The notes below the pieces were generated by a model. The model saw only the letters and a program-made list of their open reading frames with translations, was not told where the DNA came from and did not search any database. A DNA stretch of 5,528 nt, from the NCBI GenBank assembly GCA_023396345.1, contig JAEWWO010000198.1, forward strand, positions 1 through 5,528, given 5' to 3'. Below, piece after piece: positions 4,756 to 5,528 of this stretch (position 1 is its first letter; each line of letters starts with the position of its first letter). Source of the stretch: Bacteroidota bacterium (GTDB taxonomy: Bacteria > Bacteroidota > Bacteroidia > Chitinophagales > Chitinophagaceae). A program made the translations under genes and the position numbers.

Positions 4756-5528
4756 CTAATTCCTCTTCTTATAAGCCTCCAAAGTATTTTTCAGCAAACC
4801 CGCAATAGTCATAAGTCCTACGCCGCCGGGAACAGGTGTTATGTAAGATGCTTTAGGAGCAACATCATCAAAATTCACATCCCCTTTAATTCTGTAGCCA
4901 CGTTTGGCTTTTTCATCATCCACACGTGTAATGCCTACGTCAATTACAATAGCTCCTTCTTTTACCATATCAGCCGTTACAAATTCAGGTTTTCCTAAAG
5001 CTGCTACAAGTATATCTGCCTGCAAGCTCATTTCTTTTAAATTCGCTGTACGGCTGTGGCAAACGGTTACGGTGCAATTGCCATACTCCGTATTGTTGCT
5101 AAGCAATATGCTCATTGGTCTGCCCACAATATTACTTCTGCCTACAATTACGGCATGTTTGCCAGAAGTTTTTATACCATAATGCTCTAACATCAGCACA
5201 ATTCCAAACGGAGTAGCCGGTATAAAAGTGGGCATACCCAGCATTAAGTTTCCTGCACTTACCGGATGAAAGCCATCTACATCTTTTGCAGGATTGATTG
5301 ATTCTATTATTTTCTGTTCATTGATGTGCTTTGGCAAAGGCAACTGAACCAATAAGCCATCAATTTCATCATTCGTATTTACTTTTTCTATTTCCTGCAA
5401 CAAGGCTTCTTCGCTTACATATTTATCTAATCTTACTAAAGTAGAAGTAACGCCGATTTCGCTACAGGACTTTTGCTTGCTGGCAACATACGTTTCGCTT
5501 GCACCATTGTTGCCGACCAGTATTACCG
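4756..5528 (-). CDS. folD: Bifunctional methylenetetrahydrofolate dehydrogenase/cyclohydrolase FolD, 5' end cut by window edge
   Basis: FolD oxidises 5,10-methylene-THF with NADP+ and hydrolyses the product to 10-formyl-THF, feeding purine and formyl-Met synthesis in the cytoplasm. The frame is open from the window edge for 256 residues to a TAG stop; a start inside the window would be artificial because conserved sequence continues to the edge (VILVGNNGASETYVASKQK). Compared with E. coli FolD, window residues K17, Q61 and D84 match K54, Q98 and D121 at one constant offset of 37, so the catalytic residues are present and about 37 N-terminal residues are missing. Other landmarks are LVQLPLP, KDVDGFHP, the nucleotide-binding GRSNIVGRPM, and ITPVPGGVGLMT near the C-terminus, where Leu replaces the more usual Pro of GVGPMT. 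A perfect palindrome follows the stop. The GNAT gene and queE follow on the same strand. Confidence 0.96.
   Translation of the reverse strand, partial: VILVGNNGASETYVASKQKSCSEIGVTSTLVRLDKYVSEEALLQEIEKVNTNDEIDGLLVQLPLPKHINEQKIIESINPAKDVDGFHPVSAGNLMLGMPTFIPATPFGIVLMLEHYGIKTSGKHAVIVGRSNIVGRPMSILLSNNTEYGNCTVTVCHSRTANLKEMSLQADILVAALGKPEFVTADMVKEGAIVIDVGITRVDDEKAKRGYRIKGDVNFDDVAPKASYITPVPGGVGLMTIAGLLKNTLEAYKKRN

Noticed and set aside
4904..5182. A 92-codon plus-strand ORF
   Set aside because: It is antisense to conserved folD sequence and shows no family features of its own.
1..5528. Defence system, toxin-antitoxin pair, phage or transposase gene, rRNA or tRNA
   Set aside because: Every long open stretch is explained by the listed genes, the remaining gaps are shorter than 135 bp, and no RNA-gene signatures were seen.

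Overview
The window looks like chromosomal DNA of a Bacteroidota bacterium, probably a Chitinophagaceae-like or related lineage. The signs are AT-rich DNA, almost no Shine-Dalgarno sequences, and three intergenic matches to the Bacteroidota -7 promoter element TAnnTTTG. The lineage is inferred from these features and the style of the proteins, not from a marker gene.

Layout, left to right. (1) Positions 1-1183, minus strand: a long oxygenase gene of the MpaB / rubber-oxygenase (DUF2236) family, whose 3' end is cut by the left edge. (2) 1225-2490, minus: a 12-TM OFA-family (oxalate/formate or lactate-type) MFS transporter, 41 bp upstream of the oxygenase and probably co-transcribed with it. 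(3) 2491-2593: a divergent promoter region. (4) 2594-2767, plus: a 57-residue two-TM protein of unknown function, whose start codon sits almost on its promoter. (5) 2775-3448, plus: a YhhN/TMEM86-type lysoplasmalogenase gene split into two overlapping ORFs by an apparent one-base frameshift exactly before its conserved Gly-Asp motif. (6) 3449-4087, minus: queE, convergent with the YhhN gene with no intervening base. (7) 4142-4624, minus: a GNAT acetyltransferase. (8) 4625-4755: an intergenic gap with a perfect 33-bp palindrome and short repeats. (9) 4756-5528, minus: folD, whose first ~37 codons lie beyond the right edge.

Functionally these are mostly housekeeping and accessory metabolic genes. 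FolD interconverts one-carbon tetrahydrofolates. QueE makes the 7-deazaguanine core for queuosine and related bases. YhhN would remove lysoplasmalogens from membranes. The transporter and oxygenase form a possible small catabolic or detoxification unit. I see no phage, plasmid, CRISPR, toxin-antitoxin or defence system, and no convincing new multi-gene system. The items most worth checking are the broken or recoded YhhN gene, the palindromic repeat after folD, the tiny membrane protein upstream of YhhN, and the transporter-oxygenase pair.
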